Below are positions 1 through 7,401 of a DNA stretch of 20,956 nt, piece by piece (position 1 is the first letter of the stretch; each line of letters begins with the position of its first letter). A model generated the notes under the pieces. It was given only the letters and a program-made list of their open reading frames with translations. It made no database searches and had not been told where the DNA came from. The stretch is from an uncultured Anaerococcus sp. (GTDB taxonomy: Bacteria; Bacillota; Clostridia; Tissierellales; Peptoniphilaceae). Position numbers and translations under genes: made by a program. The stretch lies in assembly GCA_900551095.1 (NCBI GenBank), contig URUJ01000013.1:1-20956 (forward strand), given 5' to 3'.

Positions 1-2
1 GT

Positions 3-89
3 ACAGCTATTGGTGCTGTTGCTAGAAAACTTACTAACATAATTTTTGCTGTTTTGAGGGATAACAAAGCTTACATACCTAATATTTAG
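3..89 (+). CDS. IS110-family transposase, C-terminal fragment (cut by window edge)
   Basis: Twenty-eight codons are open from the window edge to a TAG at 87-89. The visible peptide contains AIGAVARKLTNIIFAVLRDN, which resembles the C-terminal end of IS110/IS1111-type (Transposase_20) DEDD transposases. There a conserved helix with an A-x-x-A-V-x-R-K-L pattern precedes a short P-Y or Y-I-P tail. No catalytic residue lies in this part, so activity cannot be judged. The rest of the gene and the other end of the element lie outside the window. Assignment rests on pattern recognition of a short tail, so the family call is moderate. Confidence 0.6.
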   Translation, partial: TAIGAVARKLTNIIFAVLRDNKAYIPNI

Positions 90-117
90 TTGTTATTTTA
101 CTATAATTAATTTTTCT

Positions 118-136
118 AAGCCTAAACTTTAGGCTT
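118..136. terminator. 9-bp inverted repeat after the transposase gene
   Basis: AAGCCTAAA and TTTAGGCTT form a perfect inverted repeat around one base, 29 bases after the transposase stop. The fold would be a stem of about 8 bp with a 3-base loop. No long T tract follows on either strand, so this is either a weak terminator or part of the IS end structure. Confidence 0.4.
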
Positions 137-201
137 GTTTGACGTGCCTTAAATTTCAAGATGAATTATTTTTTAGTTCCTCTTGACATTTGATAGCTGG
201 T

Positions 202-405
202 CTATTTAAAAATAAATACTTCCTTTATATCTTTACCAAAAACCTTGCAAATCTTATAAGCTGTCTCAAGAGTCGGACTTATAGTGTTATTTTCATAAGC
301 CATAATAGATCTACGCTTAAGCCCCACCATCTGCGCCAAGGCATTTTGAGAAAGCCCTATTTCCTTCCTAAATTCCTTAATCCTATTTTCTATTACCACA
401 TCCAA
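202..405 (-). CDS. XRE-family (Cro/CI-like HTH) transcriptional regulator
   Basis: This 67-residue protein is almost entirely one HTH_3 domain. IKEFRKEIGLSQNALAQMVG (residues 9-28) carries helix 1 and the L-S-Q-x-x-L-A helix 2. R-R-S-I-M-A-Y-E-N (about 32-40) is the recognition-helix region ending in the conserved Y/W-E-N. T-I-S-P-T-L-E-T-A-Y-K-I follows. The length is typical of single-domain XRE repressors. The start is the ATG at 403-405, with AGGAGG about 8 bases upstream. It probably represses its own promoter or a neighbouring mobile or accessory gene, but no partner gene is in view. Upstream lie unusual repeat arrays (447-489 and 527-606) that could be its operators; that link is inference. 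Confidence 0.9.
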   Translation of the reverse strand: MDVVIENRIKEFRKEIGLSQNALAQMVGLKRRSIMAYENNTISPTLETAYKICKVFGKDIKEVFIFK

Positions 406-446
406 AGAATCACTCCTCCTGTAATGTAATGAATATTCAAATATAG

Positions 447-489
447 TGTTACATTTATAGTACTAATTGTGTTACTTTTATAGTACCAT
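447..489 (-). promoter_or_regulatory. Two tandem TGTTACATTTATAGTAC-type sites upstream of the XRE gene
   Basis: Two near-identical 17-19 bp motifs lie 24 bp apart (447-465 and 471-489). Read on the minus strand they are TACTATAAATGTAACAC and TACTATAAAAGTAACAC, each containing an AT-rich -10-like hexamer, 42 to 84 bp upstream of the XRE start codon. Two perfect longer copies occur at 853 and 1126. They may be a promoter with operator repeats, or transposon-end binding sites. Their position in the XRE leader is seen; the function is inferred. Confidence 0.45.
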
Positions 490-526
490 AAATACAAAAA
501 TAATACAAATTATTCTTCTTTATACC

Positions 527-606
527 AAATACGCACTATAAAAATCGTTATTTACCACAAATCCGCATTATAAAACATCTAAATTCCCGCAAATACGCAT
601 TATAAA
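527..606. repeat. Three 16-bp direct repeats at an exact 32-bp period
   Basis: Units at 527-542, 559-574 and 591-606 follow the consensus AAATACGCATTATAAA, with one mismatch in each of the first two. They begin exactly 32 bases apart, about three helical turns, so all would face the same side of the DNA. The minus-strand reading TTTATAATGCG contains TATAAT. They lie in the long upstream region of the XRE gene. The 16-bp spacers between them are unrelated to one another. Confidence 0.7.
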
Positions 607-852
607 TAATATCAAAATTTCACATAAACACACAAAATCATTGATTTTTCAACATATTATAGTAATATTAAACAATCAGTGAGATAAAAAAATACGGAAA
701 AACTTTTTAATACTTTTGTTTCTAAATTTTCCTTATTTCAAATTATCACCTACAATCAACACCAATCTTCTCGACCTAAGCGTGAGAACTCAAGCTTTTC
801 TATATCCAGATCCTGTAACTACATCTGTGTTTAGTTCATGCGATAATCACCA

Positions 853-877
853 TGTTACATTTATAGTACCATGAACA
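853..877 (+). repeat. 25-bp repeat, copy A
   Basis: This is a perfect copy of the 25-bp sequence also present at 1126-1150: core TGTTACATTTATAGTACC followed by ATGAACA. Both are in the same orientation, 273 bp apart. The unit starts TGTT and ends AACA, so its tips are inverted. That is compatible with a transposase or regulator binding site. Confidence 0.8.
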
Positions 878-1125
878 CTCTATACTAATGATATTTTAAA
901 AAATATAGTGTAGTTCAATAAACTCTCACACATTCCACAACACTATGTTTAATGTATAGTATTCCATTGTTTTTTCCATAGAATGACTATGGTTATATGA
1001 TACAAGAGATCTCATGGTTTTTCCTATCTTGGGTTTTGTTATTACACCGGTAATTAGTTTATATGATAATACTCTATACCTATCTGAAGTTTTGTACTAA
1101 TCTAAAAATCTTACATAATTGGCGA

Positions 1126-1150
1126 TGTTACATTTATAGTACCATGAACA
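1126..1150 (+). repeat. 25-bp repeat, copy B
   Basis: Identical to the unit at 853-877. Shorter copies lie at 447-465 and 471-489, all on the same strand. No reading frame of credible length lies between the copies. Confidence 0.8.
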
Positions 1151-1302
1151 AAGTGTGCTTATAAACTTTCTATTAAATAGAATATTTGGTCCAATCAAAA
1201 TATATAATTTCACTAAAAAACCCAATCTCATCATAAGTTATAATTTCAAACAGAATTTCTCTTTCGAGTCACAAAGACTTAATTCCTTTGCTAACACACT
1301 TA

Positions 1303-1336
1303 AAAACTCCCCAAATCTCATGACTTGAGGAGTTTT
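1303..1336 (-). terminator. Rho-independent terminator of the thioesterase gene
   Basis: AAAACTCC (1303-1310) pairs with GGAGTTTT (1329-1336). On the minus strand the stem is followed by TTTTTAA. It lies 26 bases past the thioesterase stop codon. Confidence 0.75.
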
Positions 1337-1361
1337 CTCTAATACTACATTGAGTAATTTC

Positions 1362-1838
1362 CTAAATATTATCCTTAACTGCAACAGCCACTATCTTAGC
1401 CTTGGCTCTTACTTCGTCTTTGCAAGTTAATACCATGTTTACTACAGCTTTTCTTTCTCCAAGTTCTTCTAGGCTTGCTTCTACTTCGACTTCTTCGCCC
1501 ATTGGTATTGGCTTTTTGAAGTCTACTTCTAGGTGGGCTGTGATAAATCGTTCTATTACTGTATCTTCTGTAAGGTCTAGACCCTTAGCATGGTGTTTGA
1601 AAAATGCAGCACTTGCTGTGCCGTGACAATCAAATATCATGGCTATCATTCCTCCAAATAAATTATTAGGAACTCCGCCTGTAAAGACTTCGCCTGGTTT
1701 TACTCGTGCTATGACTTTTTTGCCATCTTCTGTTGGGTAGGATTTTATATGAAGACCTGCCTCATTTTTTGGACCGCATCCCCAACAATATTGAAATCTC
1801 TCTCCGTAAGTATCTTGGATTGCTATTTTTTTAGTCAT
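1362..1838 (-). CDS. PaaI-like hotdog-fold thioesterase
   Basis: This 158-residue protein matches single-domain hotdog acyl-CoA thioesterases in length and layout. Seen features are an N-terminal C-W-G-C-G (about 18-22). N-N-L-F-G-G-M-I-A-M-I-F-D-C-H-G-T-A-S-A (about 58-77) is the central hotdog helix, where family members carry the active-site Asn/Gly-Gly and Asp/His. F-I-T-A-H-L-E-V-D-F-K-K-P-I-P (about 98-112) is the conserved strand and turn before the G-E-E-V-E-V-E-A strand. It is expected to hydrolyse a small acyl- or aryl-CoA in the cytosol; the substrate cannot be told from sequence. It is monocistronic, with its own terminator. The ATG is preceded by AGGAAGG. Confidence is high for the fold, low for the substrate. 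Confidence 0.85.
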   Translation of the reverse strand: MTKKIAIQDTYGERFQYCWGCGPKNEAGLHIKSYPTEDGKKVIARVKPGEVFTGGVPNNLFGGMIAMIFDCHGTASAAFFKHHAKGLDLTEDTVIERFITAHLEVDFKKPIPMGEEVEVEASLEELGERKAVVNMVLTCKDEVRAKAKIVAVAVKDNI

Positions 1839-1908
1839 TTTTTTGCCTTCCTATTTATTATTTCTAATTATTTATACCCAAAACTTCAAAATATCGGTGG
1901 TTTTATAG

Positions 1909-1940
1909 AAAAATCGCCCAAGCTTTCGCCTAGACGATTT
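1909..1940 (-). terminator. Strong GAAA-tetraloop terminator of the GTPase gene
   Basis: Reading minus: AAATCGTC, T, AGGC, GAAA, GCTT, G, GGCGATTT, then Ts. This is an extended stem (one G-T pair per section) capped by a stable GAAA tetraloop and followed by a T run. It begins 4 bases after the GTPase stop. Confidence 0.9.
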
Positions 1941-1944
1941 GTTG

Positions 1945-3117
1945 TTATTCTTCGTTATTTTTATCCATGAAAGACTCAATATTTTTCTTGCCTAGTTTTA
2001 GTTTTTCTTTAAAAATCTTGCTAAGAGTTTCTTTACCTTTCTTGCTGGATAAATCTTCTATATTCATTTCTCCTTTGTAGACAAGCTCCATAAAGGCTAT
2101 ATAGGCTCCTCCCAAGGCTGCTGTGATGACTCCTGCTGTGCCAGCTGAGATTACCCCACCTGCGATAGATCCTGCTGCTGGTACTAATTTTAACATATTT
2201 GCAACTACTGTTCTTCCCAGTATTGTAGCTCCTCCAGAGCCTAGAGTAGACGATAAAAGAGCTGTTATTACTGATTTATTCACATCAAAACCAAATATTA
2301 CCGTTATTGATGCAATCATCCCTACTTGAGTAGGTATCAATAGCGCAGCGTCTGCAAAGGGTATTGGTGCCGCCCCTTGGCCAGTAGCTGCTAAAGCTGC
2401 TGTAGCTACGACCTTAGAGGCTCGGCGTTTTTTTTCGGAAAGACTCGCTATCTGCACGTTCTGGAGAGTGTCAAGTAATTCTTCTGGCAAGGCTTCACCC
2501 ATCACTTCTATTAACTTATCTAGGCCAAAAGATTTCACTACGCCAACATTTTCTATCTCAAAATCCTTGGCAAGAACTGGGATAACTTGGATAATATCAA
2601 GGTTTTCGTCAAGAATCATTTGACGCATTTTTTCAGCATTTTTCTTTGAAATCGACTGGGTAAAAACAACTATTATTGGCACTTCAGTGAGTTGATTTTC
2701 CCTAGATAATTCTCTTAGCCATTCGATTTCTTCTGGTTCTATCCTATTTGAAGCTGTATTTATGCAATACCAGATACAATGAATAGCCTTATTTATATCT
2801 TTGGTTGCGAGTCCCTTATTAATTGTAGCAAAAACTTCTTTTTTAACATCTTCCTGGACATCTTTTCCAAGCTCAAATCCCCTTGTATCATATATTGCTA
2901 AAGGAATATCTTTTTTTGTAATCTTTCTCATATGGTCTGTTACAGGTCTACCCATGCCTGTTTCAGCAAGTTCATCCTTAAATACAGCATTGATTAAGGT
3001 TGACTTTCCTACACCGGTTTTACCAGCTACTATTATATTTAAAGTAGATAGATTTCGGATTTTTTCGTTGATTGCATCAATAGTTTCTTGAGCAACCTTG
3101 CCTAAGTCATTTATCAT
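1945..3117 (-). CDS. P-loop GTPase with C-terminal DUF697-like hydrophobic domain
   Basis: This is a 390-residue protein. The N-terminal half is an Era/TrmE-type G domain: G1 GKTGVGKST (32-40), G3 D-T-R-G (77-80), and a hydrophobic G4 strand ending V-V-F-T-Q-S (150-155) where classical GTPases have N/TKxD. From about residue 225 it becomes a Gly/Ala-rich hydrophobic stretch (ATAALAATGQGAAPIPFADA and onward to about 340), as in DUF697/YcjF-like proteins that associate with membranes. A charged Lys-rich tail ends the protein. Such proteins are thought to act at the membrane, but their role is not settled. The gene stands alone; the start ATG has GAGGAG six bases upstream. The altered G4 motif weakens any firm claim of guanine specificity. 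Confidence 0.85.
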   Translation of the reverse strand: MINDLGKVAQETIDAINEKIRNLSTLNIIVAGKTGVGKSTLINAVFKDELAETGMGRPVTDHMRKITKKDIPLAIYDTRGFELGKDVQEDVKKEVFATINKGLATKDINKAIHCIWYCINTASNRIEPEEIEWLRELSRENQLTEVPIIVVFTQSISKKNAEKMRQMILDENLDIIQVIPVLAKDFEIENVGVVKSFGLDKLIEVMGEALPEELLDTLQNVQIASLSEKKRRASKVVATAALAATGQGAAPIPFADAALLIPTQVGMIASITVIFGFDVNKSVITALLSSTLGSGGATILGRTVVANMLKLVPAAGSIAGGVISAGTAGVITAALGGAYIAFMELVYKGEMNIEDLSSKKGKETLSKIFKEKLKLGKKNIESFMDKNNEE

Positions 3118-3282
3118 AAAAAACTCCTCGTTGGTATTTGAAATTAACTTCTTAAAATAATTGTACTTAATAGGGAGATTTTCACAATTAATAATCTTAT
3201 AATAACTCTACAAAGGGACAAATATCTATAAAATATTTGTAAATTTTATTATAAAGTTATTGTAATAGATAATTAGCTTTTT

Positions 3283-3702
3283 TTATATAAAATCACCCAC
3301 ATCTACCGCCTTTATTCCTTCGTCTTTTAGTAATTTTACAAATACTCCATCACCTTCTACTAATCTACCTTTAAAAGAACCGTCGTAGATTTTCCCTAGG
3401 CCACATGAAGGACTTTTAGGCTGCAAGACAACAAGTTCTGCTCCGCTTTCCTTTACGATCATTAAAGCTTTTTTCGCTCCATTTCTAAACTCTTTATCTA
3501 CTGATTTTCCCTTATTTGTTAAAACTTCACCCTTTACAATCTCAGAAGGATCTCTCGGGATAGGAAGCCCTCCCAAAACTTCTGGGCAAATAGGTATTAT
3601 CTCGTGTTTTTTTAATAATTTTTCTAATTTCTCTGAGTAATTATTCCCACCGTTATATTTATAGTTTATCCCAAGTAGACAAGCGCTTACTGCTATTTTC
3701 AT
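3283..3702 (-). CDS. DUF523 family protein
   Basis: The 139-residue length and motifs match stand-alone DUF523 proteins: S-A-C-L-L-G (6-11, Cys8), I-C-P-E-V-L-G-G-L-P-I-P-R (38-50, Cys39), and L-Q-P-K-S-P-S-C-G (93-101, Cys100). The three spaced cysteines are the family's conserved set and suggest metal or cluster binding or a thiol role, but the biochemical function is unknown. The ATG has GAGG seven bases upstream. The gene stands alone, and the bases from 3118 to 3282 downstream of it hold only AT-rich weak hairpins. Confidence 0.9.
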   Translation of the reverse strand: MKIAVSACLLGINYKYNGGNNYSEKLEKLLKKHEIIPICPEVLGGLPIPRDPSEIVKGEVLTNKGKSVDKEFRNGAKKALMIVKESGAELVVLQPKSPSCGLGKIYDGSFKGRLVEGDGVFVKLLKDEGIKAVDVGDFI

Positions 3703-3857
3703 CTAATAACCTCATTTTATGTAATAATTTATAAGTATCTTAATGTCCTTAAATATATATTACCACAAAAATAATGAAAAAAAATAAAAAAAAAGTTTTA
3801 ATTATTAATTTTGGTGGTATGATAAAACTATTAATTTAGAAAAAGAGAGGAACTATT

Positions 3858-5246
3858 ATGAAAGAAAACAAAGGATTTACGGGTCAACTTGGTTTTATCT
3901 TTGCTGCAGCTGGCTCTGCAGTAGGTGTAGGTAACCTTTGGCGCTTCCCATATCTAGCTGCCAAAGACGGAGGCGGAGTTTTCCTTATTATATATTTAAT
4001 TTTGATTTTTACTGTTGGCTTTGCCCTACTTACCACAGACCTCGCTATAGGCCGCAAAACCGGCAAAAGTGCTATCTATGCCTATCAGTCAATGAACCCT
4101 AAATGGAAATTTTTGGGTATCTTTACATTTTTTGTACCTGTTATAATCATGACTTACTACGCAGTTATAGGCGGATGGATTTTAAATTACATAAAATATT
4201 TTTTAACAGGACAAGTTAGTCTTGCAGCAGATGACGCCTGCTTTTCAAACTTCATTTCATCAAACACTTCTGTTTATGCTAGTCTAATCTTTATGGTTTT
4301 AACAGCTCTTATAGTTTTTGGTGGAGTTGAAAAAGGCATAGAAAGAGTTTCAAAAATAATTATGCCAGTTCTCTTGATCATGGTATTTGGAATTGCAATT
4401 TTCTCTCTCACTCTAAAATCAAGTGGGGATAATGGTGAAGTAAGAACAGGTCTTGAGGGACTTGCTGTTTATTTAAAACCAGACTTTACAGGGATGACAT
4501 TAGCTAGATTCTTGCAAATCGCTCTAGATGCTATGAGCCAATTATTTTTCTCCCTAAGCGTATCAATGGGAATTATGATTACTTATGGTTCTTATGTAAA
4601 AAAAGATGTAGACCTTGCAAAATCAGTATCTGTTATTGAGTCTATGGATACTTTTGTAGCCTTACTAGCAGGAGTAATGATAATACCTGCTGTATATGTA
4701 TTTTTGGGTGTTGATGGTATGTCAGCCGGGCCAGGTCTTATGTTTATTTCCCTACCAAAAGTATTTTTTCAAATGGGTGCAGCTGGTAGATTGATAGGAC
4801 TAGTATTTTTTATACTTGCAGGTTTTGCAGCACTAACATCATGTATATCTGTCCTTGAATCGATCGTTGCAAATACTATTGAGATTTTAGGCACAAAAAG
4901 AAAATCCACTACCCTAGTTCTATCCGTAGTTTATTTGATAGCGACAGCGGTAATTGCCCTAGGCTACAGCAAATTCTACGTAGAAGTCTCACTACCAAAT
5001 GGTTCTACAGGTCAACTTCTAGACCTAATGGACTATATTTCAAATAGTTTCATGATGCCACTGATAGCTTTATTATCTTCAATCTTCATCGGTTGGATAA
5101 TGAAACCAGAGTGGATTATAGAGGAAGTTGAGCATGGAGGCAAGAGATTTTCTAGAAAAAAACTATTTATAATAATGACAAAATATTTTTTACCAATAAT
5201 CATGTTTATCCTATTTTTAATATCAACTGGAATATTCTCCTACTAA
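3858..5246 (+). CDS. Neurotransmitter:sodium symporter (NSS/SNF) family transporter
   Basis: This 462-residue polytopic membrane protein belongs to the LeuT-fold NSS family. F-A-A-A-G-S-A-V-G-V-G-N-L-W-R-F-P-Y (15-32) is the TM1 signature, where backbone and side chains bind Na+ and the substrate amino acid. It is followed by the conserved A-x-x-G-G-G-V-F. About eleven to twelve hydrophobic helices continue to the C terminus. Bacterial members import amino acids with Na+; the exact substrate cannot be assigned. The start ATG has GAGAGG upstream. The gene is monocistronic and ends in a strong hairpin shared with the convergent gene. An amino-acid importer fits a peptide- or amino-acid-fermenting anaerobe. 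Confidence 0.93.
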   Translation: MKENKGFTGQLGFIFAAAGSAVGVGNLWRFPYLAAKDGGGVFLIIYLILIFTVGFALLTTDLAIGRKTGKSAIYAYQSMNPKWKFLGIFTFFVPVIIMTYYAVIGGWILNYIKYFLTGQVSLAADDACFSNFISSNTSVYASLIFMVLTALIVFGGVEKGIERVSKIIMPVLLIMVFGIAIFSLTLKSSGDNGEVRTGLEGLAVYLKPDFTGMTLARFLQIALDAMSQLFFSLSVSMGIMITYGSYVKKDVDLAKSVSVIESMDTFVALLAGVMIIPAVYVFLGVDGMSAGPGLMFISLPKVFFQMGAAGRLIGLVFFILAGFAALTSCISVLESIVANTIEILGTKRKSTTLVLSVVYLIATAVIALGYSKFYVEVSLPNGSTGQLLDLMDYISNSFMMPLIALLSSIFIGWIMKPEWIIEEVEHGGKRFSRKKLFIIMTKYFLPIIMFILFLISTGIFSY

Positions 5247-5274
5247 AAAAATCGCTCCCTCTGGGGCGATTTTC
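5247..5274. terminator. Bidirectional terminator between convergent genes
   Basis: AAAATCGC-TCC and its partner GGG-GCGATTTT fold into a stem of about 11 bp with a 4- to 6-base loop, flanked by A and T runs on both sides. It starts directly after the symporter stop and ends directly before the stop of the opposing gene, so it can serve both. Confidence 0.9.
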
Positions 5275-5697
5275 TTATCTAGATCTTTCTATAATATCAA
5301 GGACTTTGCCAAAATCTTCTTTTTTATAGGCTTGTTTATATATGTTAGAATCTGCGTATATTTCAAGTTTATAATTTTCTTGGTCAATTTTTATATTCTT
5401 AATATCAGCAAAAGAAATTTTCCTAATGGTTGTTTTTCCTAATAAGACATAAACCCCCTCTTCACCGATTCCTTGGCAATAAGTTAATGTATAAAGATAA
5501 AATAGAGCAGAAATTGCAGTGATACAAGATTCTATTCCCTTGCCTATTTTATAAGTTAAAACTAAATAAAAAATCCCTGTTGCGACCAATATAATATTAT
5601 AAATAGGTTTTATAGTTATTCTTATTTTCTTATCCTTACTTGCTCTTAGATTGAAAATTGCAAAGCCTAAGAACATTAGAGTTATTAAATACTCCAT
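5275..5697 (-). CDS. Small membrane protein of unknown function
   Basis: The ATG at 5695-5697 is chosen because GGAGG lies four bases upstream. An upstream in-frame GTG would add seven residues but has no ribosome binding site. The 140-residue protein has three hydrophobic segments (about residues 3-17, 33-50 and 55-75). A soluble C-terminal part of about 65 residues follows (E-E-G-V-Y-V-L-L-G-K-T-T-I-R-K-I-S-F-A-D-I-K). Its strand pattern resembles the small PH-like domains found in bacterial membrane proteins, but that is only a guess. No family is recognised. It is monocistronic and convergent with the NSS transporter. Confidence 0.75.
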   Translation of the reverse strand: MEYLITLMFLGFAIFNLRASKDKKIRITIKPIYNIILVATGIFYLVLTYKIGKGIESCITAISALFYLYTLTYCQGIGEEGVYVLLGKTTIRKISFADIKNIKIDQENYKLEIYADSNIYKQAYKKEDFGKVLDIIERSR

Positions 5698-5803
5698 AAA
5701 TCCTCCACAAAATACCACAAATCAATTGTCCTAATATTATTTTACCAGATATTTAAATAGATCGCTAATGGGTAAATTATTAATATAGAGAAAAGAGGTA
5801 ATT

Positions 5804-6859
5804 ATGAAATTGTTAGAAAATTTGAAAATTTTGGATTTTACAACCCTACTTCCGGGACCATACGCCACATGGATGCTTGCTGAAATGGGAGCTGATGTTT
5901 TGAAAATTTCTGCACCAGCTAGGACAGATCTCGTTTTAGAATCAAGTCCCAAAACCGAAAAAGGTCTATCAGCAAACAGGGCTTGGCTAAATAATAGAAA
6001 AAAAGAAATTTTCTTAAATTTAAAAGAAGAATCAGGCAAAAAAGAAATAGTAAGACTTATCAAAGACGAAGGCTACAACTGTATAATTGAACAATTTAGA
6101 CCAGGTGTGATGGCTAAATTCGGCCTTTCTTATGAAAAAGTCAAGGCCATTAAAGACGACATAATATATCTAAGCTTAACTGGCTACGGTCAAGACGGTC
6201 CCTATAAGGATAAAGCAGGTCATGATATAAATTATCTTGCCCTATCAGGTCTTATGAGCTATTCTGGTAGAAAATCTACTGGTCCTGTCCTCTATGGTAT
6301 GCAAATTGCAGATATAGCCTCTGCCCAAAACTCTGTTATAGGTATCCTTGCCGCACTAAATAAGAGAAATGCAACAGGCGAAGGCACATATATAGATGTT
6401 TCAATCCTAGATAGCGTAATTCCTTTTAATGCCATGGCAGGTGCAGGCGCAATGATGAATGGAATAAATCCAGAAAGGGAAGCCGATTTTCTTAACGGTG
6501 GCTCTCTTTATGATTTTTATGAAAGTAAGGATAATAAATATCTAAGTCTAGGTGCACTTGAGCCAAAATTTTTCGAAAGATTTTGTAAAATTATTGGCAA
6601 GGAAGAATGGATTGAGAAAGGATGCGTTTGTCAAGATTTTCTGGAAAAGAAGGCTATTTTAAGAGAGATTTTTAAAGAAAAAACTAGAGATGAATGGATG
6701 GAAATTTTTAAAGATGCTGATTGTTGTATAGAACCAGTCCTTAACTTAAAAGAAGCCCTAGCCTGTAATGAAAATACAAAAATAAGAAAAACTATAAAAT
6801 CTATCAATATTGACGGTGAAGAAGTGAAAGTCTATTCAAACCCTATTAAATTTAAATAG
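5804..6859 (+). CDS. CaiB/BaiF family CoA-transferase or alpha-methylacyl-CoA racemase-like enzyme
   Basis: This is a 351-residue class III CoA-transferase-fold protein. Visible signatures are L-K-I-L-D-F-T-T-L-L-P-G-P-Y-A-T-W-M-L-A-E-M-G-A-D-V-L-K (7-34), F-R-P-G-V-M-A-K-F-G-L (98-108), L-T-G-Y-G-Q-D-G-P-Y (125-134), and A-G-H-D-I-N-Y-L-A-L-S-G (138-149). The last contains the catalytic Asp141. G-H-D-I-N-Y and the short length (about 350-360) are closer to alpha-methylacyl-CoA racemases than to carnitine or bile-acid CoA-transferases, which usually exceed 380 residues. The substrate is unknown, and no fatty-acid or carnitine genes are adjacent. The start ATG has AGAGG five bases upstream. 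The gene is monocistronic with its own terminator. Confidence 0.88.
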   Translation: MKLLENLKILDFTTLLPGPYATWMLAEMGADVLKISAPARTDLVLESSPKTEKGLSANRAWLNNRKKEIFLNLKEESGKKEIVRLIKDEGYNCIIEQFRPGVMAKFGLSYEKVKAIKDDIIYLSLTGYGQDGPYKDKAGHDINYLALSGLMSYSGRKSTGPVLYGMQIADIASAQNSVIGILAALNKRNATGEGTYIDVSILDSVIPFNAMAGAGAMMNGINPEREADFLNGGSLYDFYESKDNKYLSLGALEPKFFERFCKIIGKEEWIEKGCVCQDFLEKKAILREIFKEKTRDEWMEIFKDADCCIEPVLNLKEALACNENTKIRKTIKSINIDGEEVKVYSNPIKFK

Positions 6860-6898
6860 ACCTCTCACAAATTTTCAAATAAACATATTATAAGAAAT

Positions 6899-6942
6899 AC
6901 AAAGGCGGTAAATTTGTCTCAGAAGACTTTGACCGCCTTTGT
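6899..6942. terminator. Two-tier bidirectional terminator hairpin
   Basis: ACAAAGGCGGT (6899-6909) is perfectly complementary to ACCGCCTTTGT (6932-6942). The loop holds a second small hairpin, GTCT-CAGA-AGAC. It sits between two convergent genes and can serve both. Confidence 0.85.
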
Positions 6943-6965
6943 AATTATAAATTATTTGTCATTAT

Positions 6966-7277
6966 TTATTTTGATAATTCTCTCTTAGCCTTGTTTTCTT
7001 TGGCTTTTTCTAGGAAATTTTCCTTTGCATAAGCTATGATATCATCGGATTCATACATAGCTTTGCCATCAATTACCATACAAGGCACTTGAATCTTTCC
7101 GCCAGCTTCGAATAACTTATCCTGATTTTCATATCCACTAGTCTCATCTTCGATATTATATGATGGGAATTTTATGATGTCATTTTCCCTAAAATAGTTT
7201 AAAACCTTAAGACAAAATGGACAATCTGGTTTAAAATAAAGCTCAAAATCCCATTCTCTTTTAATTTCTTTTCTCAT
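6966..7277 (-). CDS. Glutaredoxin-like / GST N-terminal-type thioredoxin-fold protein
   Basis: This 103-residue protein has a thioredoxin fold: strand F-E-L-Y-F-K-P, active site C-P-F-C at 19-22, and I-Q-V-P-C-M-V-I-D (62-70), where P65 is the expected cis-proline. A helix with E-S-D-D-I-I-A-Y (76-83) then contacts thiol ligands in glutaredoxins and GSTs. A charged Lys/Glu tail follows. It probably reduces disulfides or handles low-molecular-weight thiols in the cytosol. The electron donor is unknown. The ATG has AAAGGA five bases upstream. It lies upstream of no co-directional gene and is followed by the shared hairpin at 6899-6942. Confidence 0.88.
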   Translation of the reverse strand: MRKEIKREWDFELYFKPDCPFCLKVLNYFRENDIIKFPSYNIEDETSGYENQDKLFEAGGKIQVPCMVIDGKAMYESDDIIAYAKENFLEKAKENKAKRELSK

Positions 7278-7331
7278 AACAATCCTTTCTTTATCTCATC
7301 TATTATATTATTACCCAAAATATCTTGTTAA

Positions 7332-7360
7332 AAACTTAAGATAATCGTCAACTTATCTTA
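7332..7360 (-). terminator. Probable terminator of the flavodoxin gene
   Basis: TAAGATAA (7337-7344) and TTATCTTA (7353-7360) form a perfect 8-bp stem. On the minus strand it is followed by AGTTTTTAAC. The stem is AT-rich, so termination may be weak. Confidence 0.55.
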
Positions 7361-7401
7361 GACTTATCAAAAATCTTAATAATCTGATAACTTAATAAGT
7401 T

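Larger units (their letters stand above)
406..1361. other. Long gene-free region holding repeats; possible decayed mobile DNA
   Basis: Apart from the repeats listed separately and the terminator at 1303-1336, no frame longer than a few dozen codons with a ribosome binding site was found on either strand. The stretch 730-850 has somewhat less AT bias than its surroundings but has stops in the frames inspected. The neighbouring IS110 tail and scattered repeats suggest an old insertion region. Confidence 0.5.

Noticed and set aside
190..429. Plus-strand 79-codon frame
   Set aside because: It is the antisense of the XRE gene, without a ribosome binding site or a recognisable product.
527..606. 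Possible CRISPR array from regular 32-bp spacing
   Set aside because: Only three imperfect 16-bp units with 16-bp spacers, no cas genes; repeat and spacer are too short.
3218..3240. ACAAATAT/ATATTTGT hairpin as terminator of the DUF523 gene
   Set aside because: The stem is almost all A-T and is followed by CCC on the minus strand rather than a T run.
5698..5718. GTG start for the 5275 membrane protein
   Set aside because: It has no ribosome binding site, whereas GGAGG lies inside this segment and serves the ATG at 5697.
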